A DNA stretch of 64,000 nt, taken from the NCBI GenBank assembly GCA_037951165.1, contig JBBDHG010000043.1:6215001-6279000 (forward strand), read 5' to 3'. The notes beneath the pieces are model-generated. The model was not told the DNA's origin. It worked only from the letters and a program-made list of their open reading frames with translations, and searched no databases. This DNA is from Lophius americanus (taxonomy: Eukaryota > Chordata > Actinopteri > Lophiiformes > Lophiidae). Shown here in pieces: positions 26,517 to 38,241 of this stretch. Position numbers and translations under genes: made by a program. Position 1 is the stretch's first letter, and each line of letters starts with the position of its first letter.

Positions 26517-28325
26517 GTAAGATCTGACTTTGCTCTCTCTCTCTCTTTCTCTACCTGCTTCACACACTCTCTCCTCTCCTCCTCCCCAAACGCCTTCCTT
26601 CTCCATGTCTTCCAAACAAATTCCTGCTCTCAGCCATCAGTATGCAGCTCAGGTTGAGACACGAGGAAAAGCATCGTGCTGACGTTCCTGCTCTTCCCGC
26701 CGCTCCGAGCGGAGAACCATCTTTTGTCTCAACAGCCAGAAATTTGTTGCAGCACATTGAGGACAGTTTGAGCGAAGACGGCGCCGTATGGGCCGTTCCT
26801 TTGTTTACTTTGCTCCTATTGATCCGTACAGTAGCGACTATGAAAAAAAAACTAAAAAAAAAAGCCACAGATGTTGCCGTCCTCTTAAACGAACATCGGT
26901 GCCAGTGGCAACAGCAGCAGCAGCGGCGGTTGGCGATTTGATCGCTTCGGAGACCACAAAATAATTTGTGCAGATGTGCCGTTGTGGAGCAATTGATTAA
27001 TCCAAGCAGTGATTTATATCCGCTCGGCGCGCGGCCGAAGTCCACTTGGCGAGGTAGCTGATGCAAATTGTACTTGAGCTCTTGCCAGACGTCTTTTATC
27101 AACGTCGTCACGGAGGCAATTACAGCGGGGCTAAATACGCCAGGCAGGTTTTTTTGGGGAGGGTGGGGGTCCGGGGGAGGTGGGGGATTCTTCAGGTGGA
27201 ATAAACATTTATTTTATAAAAATGTAGCATGTTTAACGTTAGCGAGTTCCGGTAATTTGGCGGCATTTTTTTTAGCCCCTATTCGTTTCAAGGAGAATTT
27301 GTGATTTTTTTCCTGCTTTCTGAACAATTATTTGCACAAAAAAAAAAAAAGACACAGATTCTTGTAAATTCTTGTTATTTAATCTGCTGCATGAGATTTG
27401 ATATTCTTCAGGGACATGCGCTGGAGAGGCGACAGCACGCTGTAGAGTGCCGCGTTACAGTTCCCCCCCCCCCGCTCCGCCCCCTTCCCCTCCCACGGGG
27501 ACCGAGAGCCCATCTGATACAGGGACATCGAAGTGAACACAGTAATATGAGCCAAGCTCAGGCGAGTGTTTTGCTCGCGGCGGGGGCCCTGCAAGCGCTA
27601 CGTGAGTGAGAGGCTGCCCGGTTGATCACCGCTCTTCGCTCTCTGTCAGCACCTCCGCTGATTACGCCCCAACAACACAATAGGGTTTGTAGGTAATGAT
27701 CGTGCACTCTTGCAATCCCCTCACAATTATTGATCTCTGATTGTCGGCCGGCAAGGGCACATGGGCACATCCTCCACTCAGCAGAAAAGGCAGCAGAGGC
27801 GTTTGCGTGTCTCCGGCCAACCGACGGGCTTTGCTCTAACGGAGGCGGAGGAGGCGACGGCTGATGGGTACGACCCTGTTGCGACGGCGGCAACGGCAGG
27901 CGAAAATGCTCTGCATGCAAAACGCCTCTCTCGTGCTCCCTCTTTTTGCCCTTCTTATCACCGATCGCTCCTGATTTCCAGCCTCCTCCGTCTCTCTCAA
28001 ACAAATGTTTCAACGAGTCGCTCCTCCAAGACGGAGCAGCCGATCAATTGAACTCATCAAAAATTTAAAGTACCCACCGGAGGAGTGGGCTCATGTTTGG
28101 CTGCGTTCCCCTCTCGGCCCTCGAAAAAACCTCTGAAATTGCAAATTTACGTCTTGGCAAAGCCACCGTTTGGACAGCTCGGCACTTTTCTGCATAACCT
28201 ACTTTCCGAAGGGGGTTGTTGTCCCCCCCCACCTTTGCCAACCCCCTTTTGTTTAATTACAAGCCTCTATTGATTTCCATGGGAAAGAACAGCACGCCTT
28301 GACCACACACACACACACACACACC

Positions 28326-28357
<32 letters not shown>

Positions 28358-28381
28358 CACACACGCACACACACACACGCA

Positions 28382-28426
<45 letters not shown>

Positions 28427-31400
28427 CTCAGTCGAATCGCTCAAATCGAACCTGGAATTAGCCTGGCCTCCTCTCGCTGAGTCTGAAGGCAGCTCAAGAG
28501 CTTCACGCATCAAGTTTTGAGATGACCCCCCCCCTAAATGCGGGCTTAAATACCCAGAAGGCCCTTCAGTGTCACTGTTATTTCCATAACCTCTACATTG
28601 AGGTTCTGCGGCGCCGTCTGCTCGCTGATTACGGAATGCAGTTGCTGCCATTTTGTCTTTTTCAAATAAGTACGTTTTGCTAAACACGGAGGAGGTGATC
28701 CCTTGGATTTATCCGCATTATCTTGTTGTGTGTAACTGTTGTGCGTCTGCATGTGTGTGTTAGTGTGTGTACTCTGTGGATTACTGTGCTGTATATGAGA
28801 TGCATCTCCAGGCTGTGGAGGACGCAATCAGGACTTAGTCGAAGAAGAAGGCAGGATAAAGACGACCATGCTCCGACACTTAAAGTCAAGGAGAGGAGAG
28901 GAGGGAGGGGGGCGGGGGTGGGGGGCATCAGAGACTATAACTTTAAAGATGATGGCCGAAGCCCTTGACTAAAGGTCTAAATGAATAAGAAAGGGCAACG
29001 CGGTATACGTGTCGGCTCCAGCGCCTGCACCACCCCCACAGTAATGAAAGCCACAAAGGCTCGACTGCCCATCCGATGCGTACAGTTCACATTCGACTGG
29101 CGAAAAGCGCAAAAGGTCAACGCCGATTCTATTTGCATATCTGGAATTGTAAACAGGCCGGCGTGGCCTCGGCTAACAAACAGGCTTGTTTTCTTTTTGT
29201 AATTCGCCGCTCACGCCGGCGCTGAAGGGGTTAACCAGCCTCTGTGGGTCGAGGAGTCTGAGCTGCACAGATTTAATCAATAATTTCTATCAGCCCCTGG
29301 CCCAAGAAATCAGCAGGGGGGGGGGCTGCATCGGGTGGGGGGGTGCTCTGGCTGGGAGGGGTTGGGGCGGGGGGTAGGTTGAGACGCCGGGGGGTAGGGA
29401 AAGGGCTTTCGATCACGTTTCAGCAACACGAGACAGGGGCATACATCATGATTAGGGGCTGTTCCCACGATCATAAGAAGCCTATAGGGGAATATTTATG
29501 TCCGAGGGAGTCGCCCCAGCGCCGCCGATTTATAGCATGGTAATTGTGAGCCTTTTACACGTGATTACAGCATACGGAAGCATTTACTTAATGGTCGGCG
29601 TATGAGAGGGAGAGAGCCAGAGCCGGGGAAGGGGATGGAGGCGAGGAGGAGGCGCGGCAGGACACCCTGACTCCTCCAACAAGCCATAAATCCACACTAC
29701 AAGCGAGCGGGCCGGCGCTATCATGTCACTCCTTTCATTAGTACATGAGCTGAGAGTGCACCGCTGGAGCCCCCGCCGCTGTAGCGCAGCCGCCCCCCGA
29801 CGCCAGCCCCAACAGCCCGAAATATTGATGCCGTCTGAAAAATGTAGCAATTTTTGAGAATTATTTCTCTTGTAGTGGCGTTGAGACGCCGCCGACATCT
29901 CGCACTGTAATGAGCCGGCCGCTCGATACCTCTCAGAAATGCAAACGAGCCGTGGGCAGCTAATAGCTAACGGGCTAACCTGTAATCTCAGCGTCCACAA
30001 GCAGAGCGTCAAAACATTCCCTCCTGGTAGGGATTTTTTTTAGGGCAGGGGAGATCAGGGCGAGAGTTTTTTCACTCAGGACTCAAGTTTTGAGGAAGTC
30101 AGTCGGATGTCTGCCGCTACGGCACCGCTGCGGGAGAGGCGCCACCGAGGCCACGCTTGTTTCACGAGATCCCGCTCTAATGAGAGGGATTTTGAGTTTG
30201 AGGAGGCGGCCATACAGTAAACATCAGCAGCAGCGGCGGCTGTGTGAGGAGATGAGGAGATGTGAGCCAATCAATGGATGCTGTCGGGGCTGCTGGAGAG
30301 CAGAAGGCAGCATCTGTGGTTTATTTAACGTGCATCTGTAGCGCCAGAGAGCATCTCTGTGTGTTACAGGCTTTAGAATATAGGATTCCAAGGTAATCGC
30401 TGGCTGATATGTCCATCTTATCCCGTCATTTCTGTCAATAACGGAGCTCAGAGCCCCCCCGATTCCTTAAAAGAAAGATTGCAACCACATTTTAGCGAGT
30501 ATAGGTCATTTTATCCTCTCTTTCCGCAGCTATAGACATTTGTTCATGGGAAACACAAAAGAAAAGATTATTTTAAAGGTTATCAGATAAATAAAATTAA
30601 ACATTAGAGGATTTGTACTCAAAATGAGCTCAACAGTGAAGGATTTTTGGCCGTTTTAATCCTTAAAATTACCAAATATTGAGGTTTACCCCCCCATTTT
30701 TATGGTACGAAGGACCATAAACATAGTTTAACTCATAATTTAACTCATAATTTAACTCAATTTAACTCATTGTTTAACTAATTGTTAGGATCATTGTTAG
30801 AATTAGGATTTAACTCATCCTAATTTAACTCATTTGACGAAATGTTAGACGAAGAAAATAAGGCATTTGGAAGATTTTATTCCTGAAAAGTACATTTCTA
30901 GGCTGTTTTAATATTCAAAACCCCCAATTATTTAGTTTTATCATCTGAAACAGCAGGGGAAATATGATATGTCCTAATTTATTTGATTTTTGATGGAATT
31001 AGACAAAGAAAATAGATGTCCTATTATTCAGTGTTACGCCCCATCTTTATAGTTTTGATTTTTTGAACTAGTCTGAAACAGCATGTAAAATAATGTCAAT
31101 CCCAATTAAACTCATTTAGAGTGAATAAGTTTAAGAAAGTAAGATGTTTGAGGCTATGCACTAAAAAACTGCCTTTCAAGTTCAGGATTTTGGGCTATTT
31201 TGTTGTTCAAAATGTCTATTGTTACTATTCAGGGTAACTTAAACTAATTTGACAAGGATTGAGATAAAGGAAATCATAAGTTTTAGGCATTTTACAAAAA
31301 AAAAAAAAATCACATTTAGAGTGGAGAGATCTAAATTTTAAAAATTAAAAATCCCATATATTAAGTTGACCCCTTATTTATTCTTTCGAAGGTGCAAATG

Positions 31401-34400
31401 GATCTGAAACAGCATGTCAGATATATATAAGTACTAATTTAACGCAATCCAGAACAATCAGATGAAGGAAATCGGACATTTGAGGCATTTTACTCAAAAA
31501 CGACATCCATAGTGAAGGATTTTTGCCTGTTTTAAGGTCCAAATATGTTGTGGTAGTGGCACTTTTTATTCATCTGAAGGTGCGAAAGCCCCTTAAAACA
31601 CTATTTAAGATCATTTTATTTCTAATTTAACTTATTACTTTCATCAAAAATTTGTTTTACAGTCAATCAGTGGTCATTTAAATGTTTGAGGGCCCAATGA
31701 TTTGCATTTTTTCTCATAATTTCTTATCAACAGTCATTCTTTCTTTGTTTTATCATCCTGGTTCCGCCGGAATGAATCTGTCCCGTAAGATGGAGTTAAA
31801 ACGACTTATTTACACAAAGATTATGACTATTATGGCTATATGACTGCTTTAATTGCTCAAATGTTCAGTTTTATCGTTTTTAAGGAGTGAAATCATCTGA
31901 AAGAGCATTAGAAGATAGTGTAAAAGAAAAAATCTGAAGAAGAAAATAATTTATTTGAAACATTTGGCTTTACAATTTCTTTTACAGTGAATTTTGAATA
32001 TTCAGAATGTCCAAAGATTTTTTTCCTAATCACCACTGATTCCTTCTTGTTTCCTCCATCCGTGCAACCCCCCCCCCCCCCCCCCCCCCCCCCCACAATA
32101 TTTCAACAAGTCAGCTTTCTTAGATAAAAATCCATAATTACTTTAAATGTTTGTTTTTTAAATTAATCAATCATAAGTCCTCTAGAGGAGAAACCAAATT
32201 GACTCATTCTGATGAAGACTTCTTTCACAATGAAGGATCTTCAGCTATTGAAAATGGTAATTAAAACGCCCAAATATTCAGTTTTACTCCACTTTTTTAA
32301 ATTCTTTTTAAGGTGAAGGTCTGAAACAACTTGTTAGACATTTAAAAAACCCTAATTTAACATTAAATATGACCTTTGAAGCTTTTTGGTTACAGAAATG
32401 ATTGTACTGTGAAGAATTCCTGGCTGTTTTAATTAAATTATATATGTTTTTCCCTAATCACCAATCATGTATTTTTTCTTAAATCCTCCTTTTTCTTCAT
32501 TTGTACAAAGAAATTATATTTTAATGATTCATTCGCCAAAAAGAGAGACAGAACTCAAAAACTCAGGACGATTTCTTTTATGGTAAAATATTTTTAGCTG
32601 CTGTACTGATTCAAATGCACAAATAATAAGATCTATGCCCCAGTTTTACGCTTTGTAAAGGGGGGAAAAACATCTAAATACAGCTATAATTAGCCATGAT
32701 TTAATATATTTGAGAAGACACTAAAACTGACTTTTATAGTGAAGGGGTTTTCACCGATTTATTGTTTAAAATATCCTAGAATTCAAATTTAACTTACCCC
32801 CCTATGGTTATTTCTTTGTTTTGAGCGTTGACTCCGTCCTAAAAAAGAGAGATCAGACCGGTTTCATTTAGTGAAAGATTTTTTTTAGAGTGAAGAATTT
32901 TTACTGTTATACTGTTGAAAATGACCAAATATTCATTTTTGTTCTTGTCAGATGAAATTAGAGCTAATTTTATGAATTTGAGAAGTTGTACTGTCCCAAA
33001 TGTCCAAATATTAGGGTGTTAATCCCCATTTCTATTCTTCTGAAGGTATAGAAAAAACTTTCTTTGCATCATAAATCCTGAATGGACTAATTTGAGAACC
33101 AAGCAACTTCTTACGGAACAAAAATAAGACATTTGAGGCTTTTTTACCGGGATCTTTGTCTGTTCTAGTGAATCAAATGTTCAAATATTTTGTGTTACCA
33201 CCTAATTTTTTATCTTCTCAAGGTGTCTAAAACAGCATGTCAGATAATATAGGACATCATTTAAATAATTTCACAAGGAATTGGATGAAAAATACCGGCT
33301 TTCGAGGTTGTTTTTTTACCCAGAACTTGCTTGTACAGGGAAGAAATTTCTGGCTCTCTTAATGTTAAAAATGTGTAAATATTCAATTTTATCCCCTTTT
33401 TTATTGTTCTGAAGGCCAAAAGTATCTAAAAGTGCAGGTCAGATATTATAAGGAATAATTTAACTCATTTGAGAAGGAATTAGACAAACAATAAAAGGAA
33501 TTTGAAGCTTTTTACACAACAAAAAAATGCTTTCAAAGTGAAGGCTCTTTTCATTTCTAAAATTCCATTTTAACACCATTTTCTTTCATTCTATTGAATG
33601 TCCAAAATCATCTTAAACAGCATTTTGCATATTGTAATCCCTAATTTGACTAATTTGAGGAGGAATCAGATGACAAATTTACTCTACAATGAATGTTTCT
33701 TTGCACTTAGTTGCAAAAGTATCTAAAACCGCAGGTCAGATATAATAATGCCTAATTTGACTAATTTGAAAAGAAATCCGAGGAAGATCTCTTTAAGAGT
33801 GAGGGATTTTTCATGTTTCAATGCCTCATTTTTGTTCTTCTGAAGATGAAAAAAAGAACTTTCAGATCATTTTGGCCAAATCTCACTCCAAGCTAAATAC
33901 AGGAATCATTTTTAATTCAAAGACTTTAACACTTCTGCATCCTCCAGATCTCTGGGCCAGCGTTCAGCAAAAGTCCAGCATCGGCAACGGTCCACTGAGT
34001 GTTTGCGTGTGTTTTCCTTTTTTGTGTGTGTATGTGTGTGTATGAGTGTGCGTGCACGCCCCTGCTGTGTTGCATCCAATGCTTACTCTTTGGAAACGCA
34101 TTTGATACCATCAGCAAAACAGTCGCTCAGCCCCGCCGCACTGATTGAACCCTCTTAAAAGTGTGCATTTAGGTAATTGCACGACTCTCCCAAATATGTT
34201 TTGGTCCACTTAGGGCTTCCAAACACCCTGGGCAATGCCGACTCTGCTTGTTTCGCTCACCCCTGACGTAACCCGCCTTTAATAGAAAAGAAATTAGTTC
34301 CCCCTAAAGTGATTATTACTCACTCACGCCCGCCACATGTAAATGACTTTTATGAGAAACTAATGATGTTGAAGTGTCCACTAAGGGAAAGAAGGGAGGA

Positions 34401-34422
34401 GATGAAGTGGAGGGAGATGGAC

Positions 34423-34462
<40 letters not shown>

Positions 34463-37400
34463 AGAGGAGTGGACTGGAGGGGATGTTGGCTCGGTACACA
34501 AAGGCAGAGGTTGGTGTTGTGTTTCCTGTAAATACAGAATTACAGCATGTTAGAGGTGAAGGGTTCAGCGGTGGATATGCAGAGGAACACGTAGCCTGAA
34601 TTCAAAACGCTCGTCTGATTCTCAAAATGGATCTGAGCTCAGCCCACACACGCCAGGCTTATTCTCCCTCTCCGCCAGCCCAACACAAGCGGTTCATTTA
34701 CACTTTTTTTTAAATGTCTTTTGCAAGGTAATTTATTTTTTTTCTTCTTAAATTTCAGACTTTCCAGGATGAGATATTGATTATATAATAGGACTGGCTG
34801 CTGCAGTTACACCGGTGTTTAACCCAGATCTTCAGATTTTATTTCGCTCCTTGTGGAAAGCAAGACTGGCATCAAACCATTTTTTTTTTGTTTTTGAATG
34901 CCAGAAGACTTCATCGCCTCCCTCGCCACTTTAAAAGTTTGAATTCGGCCAACTATGACACGGACCTAATTTAGCAAAAAGTAACCGCTGTTTTCTTAAC
35001 CTCTGAGGACCATATCGTTGAAAGATAGTTTGTATTAAATGAGGCCGAGTAAAATGCTAAAAATGTGACAACTAAATAGATACATTTATTTCAGCTGACG
35101 TAAAAATATTAAAGTCAGCTTGGAGTAGCTTAAATGTGGTGATAATCTTTAAGAGAATAATTGAATGTGATTTTTTTTCATGCTTTAAGTGCAACCGTAT
35201 GGTTTCCCCCACATCTTAGTCTATATAAAACAGACAGATTCTATCGCATATTATATTCCATTTATTCAAAGAGATACTCCTAAATTTTACGCATTGGACC
35301 TTTTTAATGGGATGATTCAAATGACAAAATGATTGAATGAGGCCAACTTTAACACAGGGCTAATTTAGCAAGAAGTAATGGTTGTTTTTATCCTGTAAGT
35401 GTAACATTTAAACAATACTATAATTAAATGAGGCAGAGTCTGGCTGAAATGTGACAACTAAAGAGATAAATGTATTTAAACCTATGTAAGTTAAAAGTTG
35501 GTGATAATCATTAAAAGAATAATTTATTGGGATTTTCTCACGCTTCAAGTGGAGCCGTATGGTGTCTCCCGCCTCTTAATCTACATGAAACTTTCTAACT
35601 AAACTAAAGACAACTAACAGAAGCAACTAAAGAGAGAAATGTGTTTCAGCTTATGTAAAAACATTATTTGTAGTTTGGAATAGTTAGAATGTGGCACAAA
35701 CTGGCAAAGGCATAGTTAACACGCCGTGCTAATCTCTGAGTCACACTTTAGGTTCAACCTACTGGTTTCTCCCGCCTCCGAATAGACAAAAAACAAACAA
35801 GTTCTATGCATTATTGCTCTGACATAGTATTTATCACATCTTTTTTCAGGAATAGAGTGAATTCTTTCATCGATGTATGGATGATAAGCATAAAAAAAAG
35901 CCTTTATAGCGACATCAATGTGTCAGAACTGTCTCATTATTTTTAATACGCATACAGTACATGCTACACTCTAAATGTTTACAATCTGTAACTAAACTTT
36001 ATGTACTCTTTAATAACCCATTAATGCTCTCACCGAGAAGTAAGCTATAGAAAAAAAAGATTTATTTGCATTGTAAAAGTTCACTATAAACTTACCAAAA
36101 AAAAATCGTTAATTGTTTGGTCGAGCAAAAAATCTGACATTTAAGATTCATTCATGATGAATTTTTTATATCGAGGAAAATAGTCAATTTTAGATTTTAT
36201 TTGATCAACATTTCGGGGAAGCATGTTTTCGGAAAACGTTTCGACCCTGATTAGACTTTTTTGTTGTTGTATCAAGTTACATAATTCTGTTTAGTAAGTC
36301 CTCACATGCTTTAATATATAAAAATAAATCCCACTTATCGAATAGGACTTTCAGAATAGTGAATGCCTCCTCCACAGAGGCCCCTTTGACTTGTGGTGTC
36401 CCACAAGGGCTCCATCCACGGCCCCTTACTTTTTAGCACATACATGTTGCCACTGGGTCAGATTCTTAACAGGTTCCGAAATAGTGGCTCAAAATTAGCT
36501 CAACCAAAAAGTTGAGCAGAATATTATATTATAATATAATATAATATTATTATAATAAAAGTACTAGCTGTATTCAATGATTTATTCATCTTATTATTCT
36601 ACAATTTATTGTACATGCCTGACGTTTTTCAAACTAGCATTTAAAAAAACATTTTATGCAGTTCCTGCAACAACGCAAATTACCCCTAGGGGTACATGTA
36701 CCCCCATCCTAGAAACACAGTTCTAGTAAATTGGTCCTAAATAGTTAACCAGCAACAACTCTTTTATCGTTCTTCTTCATTGGTTTCTAGGAGTTCACGT
36801 TATTTCATCTTTTGCTACTTAAAAAAGGTGAAGGCCTTACGATTTAAAACACAGAGGGGGCCGTTTTTATATCAAGAGTTAAAGTAGTTCGATCCCCAAT
36901 CATGAGGTCATGAGTTCCATTCCTTGACTACCGCTGTAGTCTAGATGTCGAAGGGGCCTAGAGCAAGACCCTGAACCCCAATGTGCTCCACAGGCGCCAA
37001 ATCTTCCTGTGGGGTAAAAATGCAGAGAAATAAATCCACATTTTTGTACAGTGTATAAATAAATGTGACAAAATCAATATTAATTTAAAAGCCTGTCTCT
37101 AGAGCCAGAGTTCCGTTTGTCAGTTGAAGGATACTGTTAAAACATTATAAAAGGGTTTTTTCTAGACTACCCGTTTACATTTTTTAAAATTTTCAGCAGA
37201 TTTTTCACTAACAGAAACCTGGTTACGTATATTTTACTACATTTATTAAAAGAGGGAGCCCTAAATTTGACACACTGCACATTTAAAATGAACATTCATA
37301 GAAAAATATGCTGAGGGTTCAATGCTGCTGCTTGTTACTGTATGCTCTTGTAAGTATGGAACAAGTATTTGATACGATAAATGACCGTAAATACAATTTT

Positions 37401-38241
37401 AAAAGAATTTGGGACCATATTTGAAAGGATTTTAATTTTGATTGGATGTAATACACCTATTAGCGTAATCCTGTTTTAACCTTTTAGGTCACATAGACCT
37501 CAGGATGCTGAAATGATTCTTTGCACTGCACCTTTGAGGGCCGATTCACTTCAAAATAAAACTGTTTCATTTGCCGATACTTCACCTGTCAGAGAAAAAT
37601 AAGAAATTTCTTACTCAATAATGCATTTAAAACATTTTAATATTCTACATATCCATGGAATGAGCAAGATGGGAACCAGGCGGATCGTTGACCTGGATGT
37701 AGTCTCCTGCAGCTTAAGTCAACAAGATGTGATAGCTTCAATCTCGATTCCTTTTGTTGCTCAGCGAAACAAGTTGCTGATTCATCTCTTTGAACTAATC
37801 AAACTTGATTAGCCAATGTGTTTCCTCTCAGCTTAATCCGTTTGTCCCAGTTAGCCGGCCGCTCTGTTAGCCAACCTGTCTCCCCTTTTGAATTTTTTTT
37901 AAAACTCGTCTTTTATCCATGTTTCCGCAGCCTGCAAGAGGAAGGAGCAGGAGCAGAGCAAGCTGGAGCGGAACCAGGGCCCCAAGCGCACCAGGCTGGT
38001 GTTCACCGACCTGCAGCGGCGCACGCTCCTGGCAATCTTCAGGGAGAACCACCGCCCCACCAAAGAGCTGCAGGTCACCATCTCCCAGCAGCTGGGCCTG
38101 GAGCTTTCCACTGTCAGCAACTTCTTCATGAATGCCCGCCGACGCAATCTCAACAAGTGGGCCGACGAGGGCCGTCCCTCCTCCACGGGTTCCTCGGGCT
38201 CCAGCGTCTCCTCCTCCGCAGTGTCCTGCAGCACTGCATGA
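25481..38241 (+). CDS. onecutl: Onecut-family transcription factor (onecut-like), two coding exons
   Basis: Nuclear DNA-binding regulator of the CUT-homeobox Onecut/HNF6 family, members of which act in liver, pancreas, retina and neuron development. Joining 25481-26516 and 37931-38241 gives 448 residues. The start is the ATG at 25481 with A at -3 and G at +4. An STP-like box (STYTTLTPLQP) precedes eight histidines at 91-98, and GSFTLMRED is at 108-116. The CUT domain is about 267-346, with the LSDLL motif at 304-308 known to contact CBP in HNF6. The homeodomain is about 363-422 with the family hallmark Phe at position 48 and Met at 50 (NFFMNARRR). The intron splits one Ala codon just after the CUT domain, the position I recall for ONECUT genes. 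The tail ends CSTA, compared with CTKA in ONECUT1/2. Substitutions inside the CUT domain (Ser328 where ONECUT1-3 have Trp; GKLKSG for SKLKSG) argue against onecut1/2/3 and favour the fish onecut-like paralogue. Family assignment is very sure; paralogue assignment is inference. Confidence 0.9.
26940..27130. other. Candidate intronic conserved element
   Basis: Non-repetitive sequence with the homeodomain/Onecut-like site AATTGATTAATCC at 26991-27003 and a nearby ATGCAAAT-like octamer (GATGCAAATTG at 27060). Enhancer role is inferred from motif content and position only. Confidence 0.25.
27590..27760. other. Candidate intronic conserved element
   Basis: Non-repetitive, with CAATTATTGATCTCTGATT near 27723-27741, which carries overlapping homeodomain-like and ATTGAT sites. 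No coding frame is credible. Inference only. Confidence 0.25.
28303..28424 (+). repeat. (CA)n microsatellite
   Basis: About 120 bp of CA dinucleotides with occasional CG and CT interruptions. Confidence 0.95.
29090..30340. other. Candidate conserved intronic block
   Basis: About 1.2 kb of non-repetitive sequence of balanced composition, broken only by G runs at 29310-29380. It contains TTTAATCAATAATTTC near 29272 and several ATTA-type homeodomain cores. It contrasts with the satellite that follows, and could be a cluster of enhancers. No exon is supported. Confidence 0.3.
30540..33880 (+). repeat. Diverged satellite-like tandem array inside the Onecut intron
   Basis: About 15 units of 120-210 bp share an ordered set of phrases: GTGAAGGATTTTTGGC, TGTTTTAAT, CCAAATATTCAGTTTTA, CCCC-TTTTTATTCTTCTGAAGG, TCTGAAACAGCATGTCAGATAAT, CCTAATTTAACTCATTTGAG and GAATTAGACAAAGAAAAT. 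Examples of the CTAATTTAAC box occur near 31435, 31622, 32352, 33453, 33645 and 33750. Units are heavily mutated, so the array is old and not homogenised. Confidence 0.7.
32068..32094 (+). repeat. Poly-C tract
   Basis: A run of 27 consecutive C residues inside the intronic array. It equals the length of the G run at 1644-1670. Confidence 0.95.
34425..34456 (+). repeat. (GA)n microsatellite
   Basis: About 30 bp of GA dinucleotides flanked by GGGA-rich purine sequence. Confidence 0.9.
34940..35830 (+). repeat. Diverged tandem repeat, unit about 390 bp
   Basis: Two to two-and-a-half units share, in order: GGCCAACT(A/T)T(G/A)ACAC, CTAATTTAGCAA(A/G)AAGTAA, AATGAGGC(C/A)GAGT, TGTGACAACTAAA, GATAATC(T/A)TTAA, GC(T/C)G-TATGGT-TCTCCC and a CTAAATTT-type tail. 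Starts are near 34947 and 35341, with a third partial near 35600. The tail resembles the end of a common teleost MITE also seen near 37240 and 63120. Confidence 0.6.
36385..36480 (+). pseudogene. LINE reverse-transcriptase fragment
   Basis: The plus strand reads TCGVPQG, then with one frame disturbance continues as a PLLFS(T)YMLPLG-like stretch. This is the same palm motif as at 7776-7852 and 47570-47625. Only about 90 bp survives. Confidence 0.6.
36880..37285. repeat. Composite of teleost interspersed-repeat fragments
   Basis: Around 36960-36985, CCTAGAGCAAGACCCTGAAC is a phrase typical of widespread teleost repeats. From 37085 the sequence ends with CTAAATTTGACACACTGCAC, matching the terminus of the MITE-like element at 62753-63144. 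Families are not assigned. Confidence 0.4.
37931..38241 (+). CDS. onecutl: Onecut coding exon 2 (homeodomain and C-terminus)
   Basis: The acceptor is TTTCCGCAG|CC. The first two bases complete the split Ala codon, followed by CKRKEQEQSK. The exon encodes the basic linker, the homeodomain with NFFMNARRR, and a Ser-rich tail of about 20 residues, with TGA at 38239-38241. The exon is GC-rich and highly conserved against ONECUT proteins I know, with HRPTKE in place of KRPSKE. Confidence 0.95.

Larger units (their letters stand above)
26517..37930 (+). other. Onecut intron (11.4 kb)
   Basis: GT-AG intron from GTAAGATC to TTTCCGCAG. The first 4 kb (to about 30540) is mostly non-repetitive and may hold enhancers. 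The middle (30540-33880) is a diverged satellite. The last part contains repeat remnants, including a LINE reverse-transcriptase fragment. There is no independent gene inside it that I can support. Confidence 0.85.

Noticed and set aside
26517..26527. Onecut exon 1 continuing to an in-frame stop, giving a CUT-only protein
   Set aside because: The GTAAGATC donor and the exact in-frame junction with the homeodomain exon match the known gene structure; the stop is intronic.
28253..28687. Open frames rich in Cys/Val or His/Thr
   Set aside because: Translations of the CA microsatellite.
36880..37080. Possible tRNA or tRNA-derived SINE head
   Set aside because: The GTTCGATCC-like string resembles a B box, but no cloverleaf or A box could be fitted.
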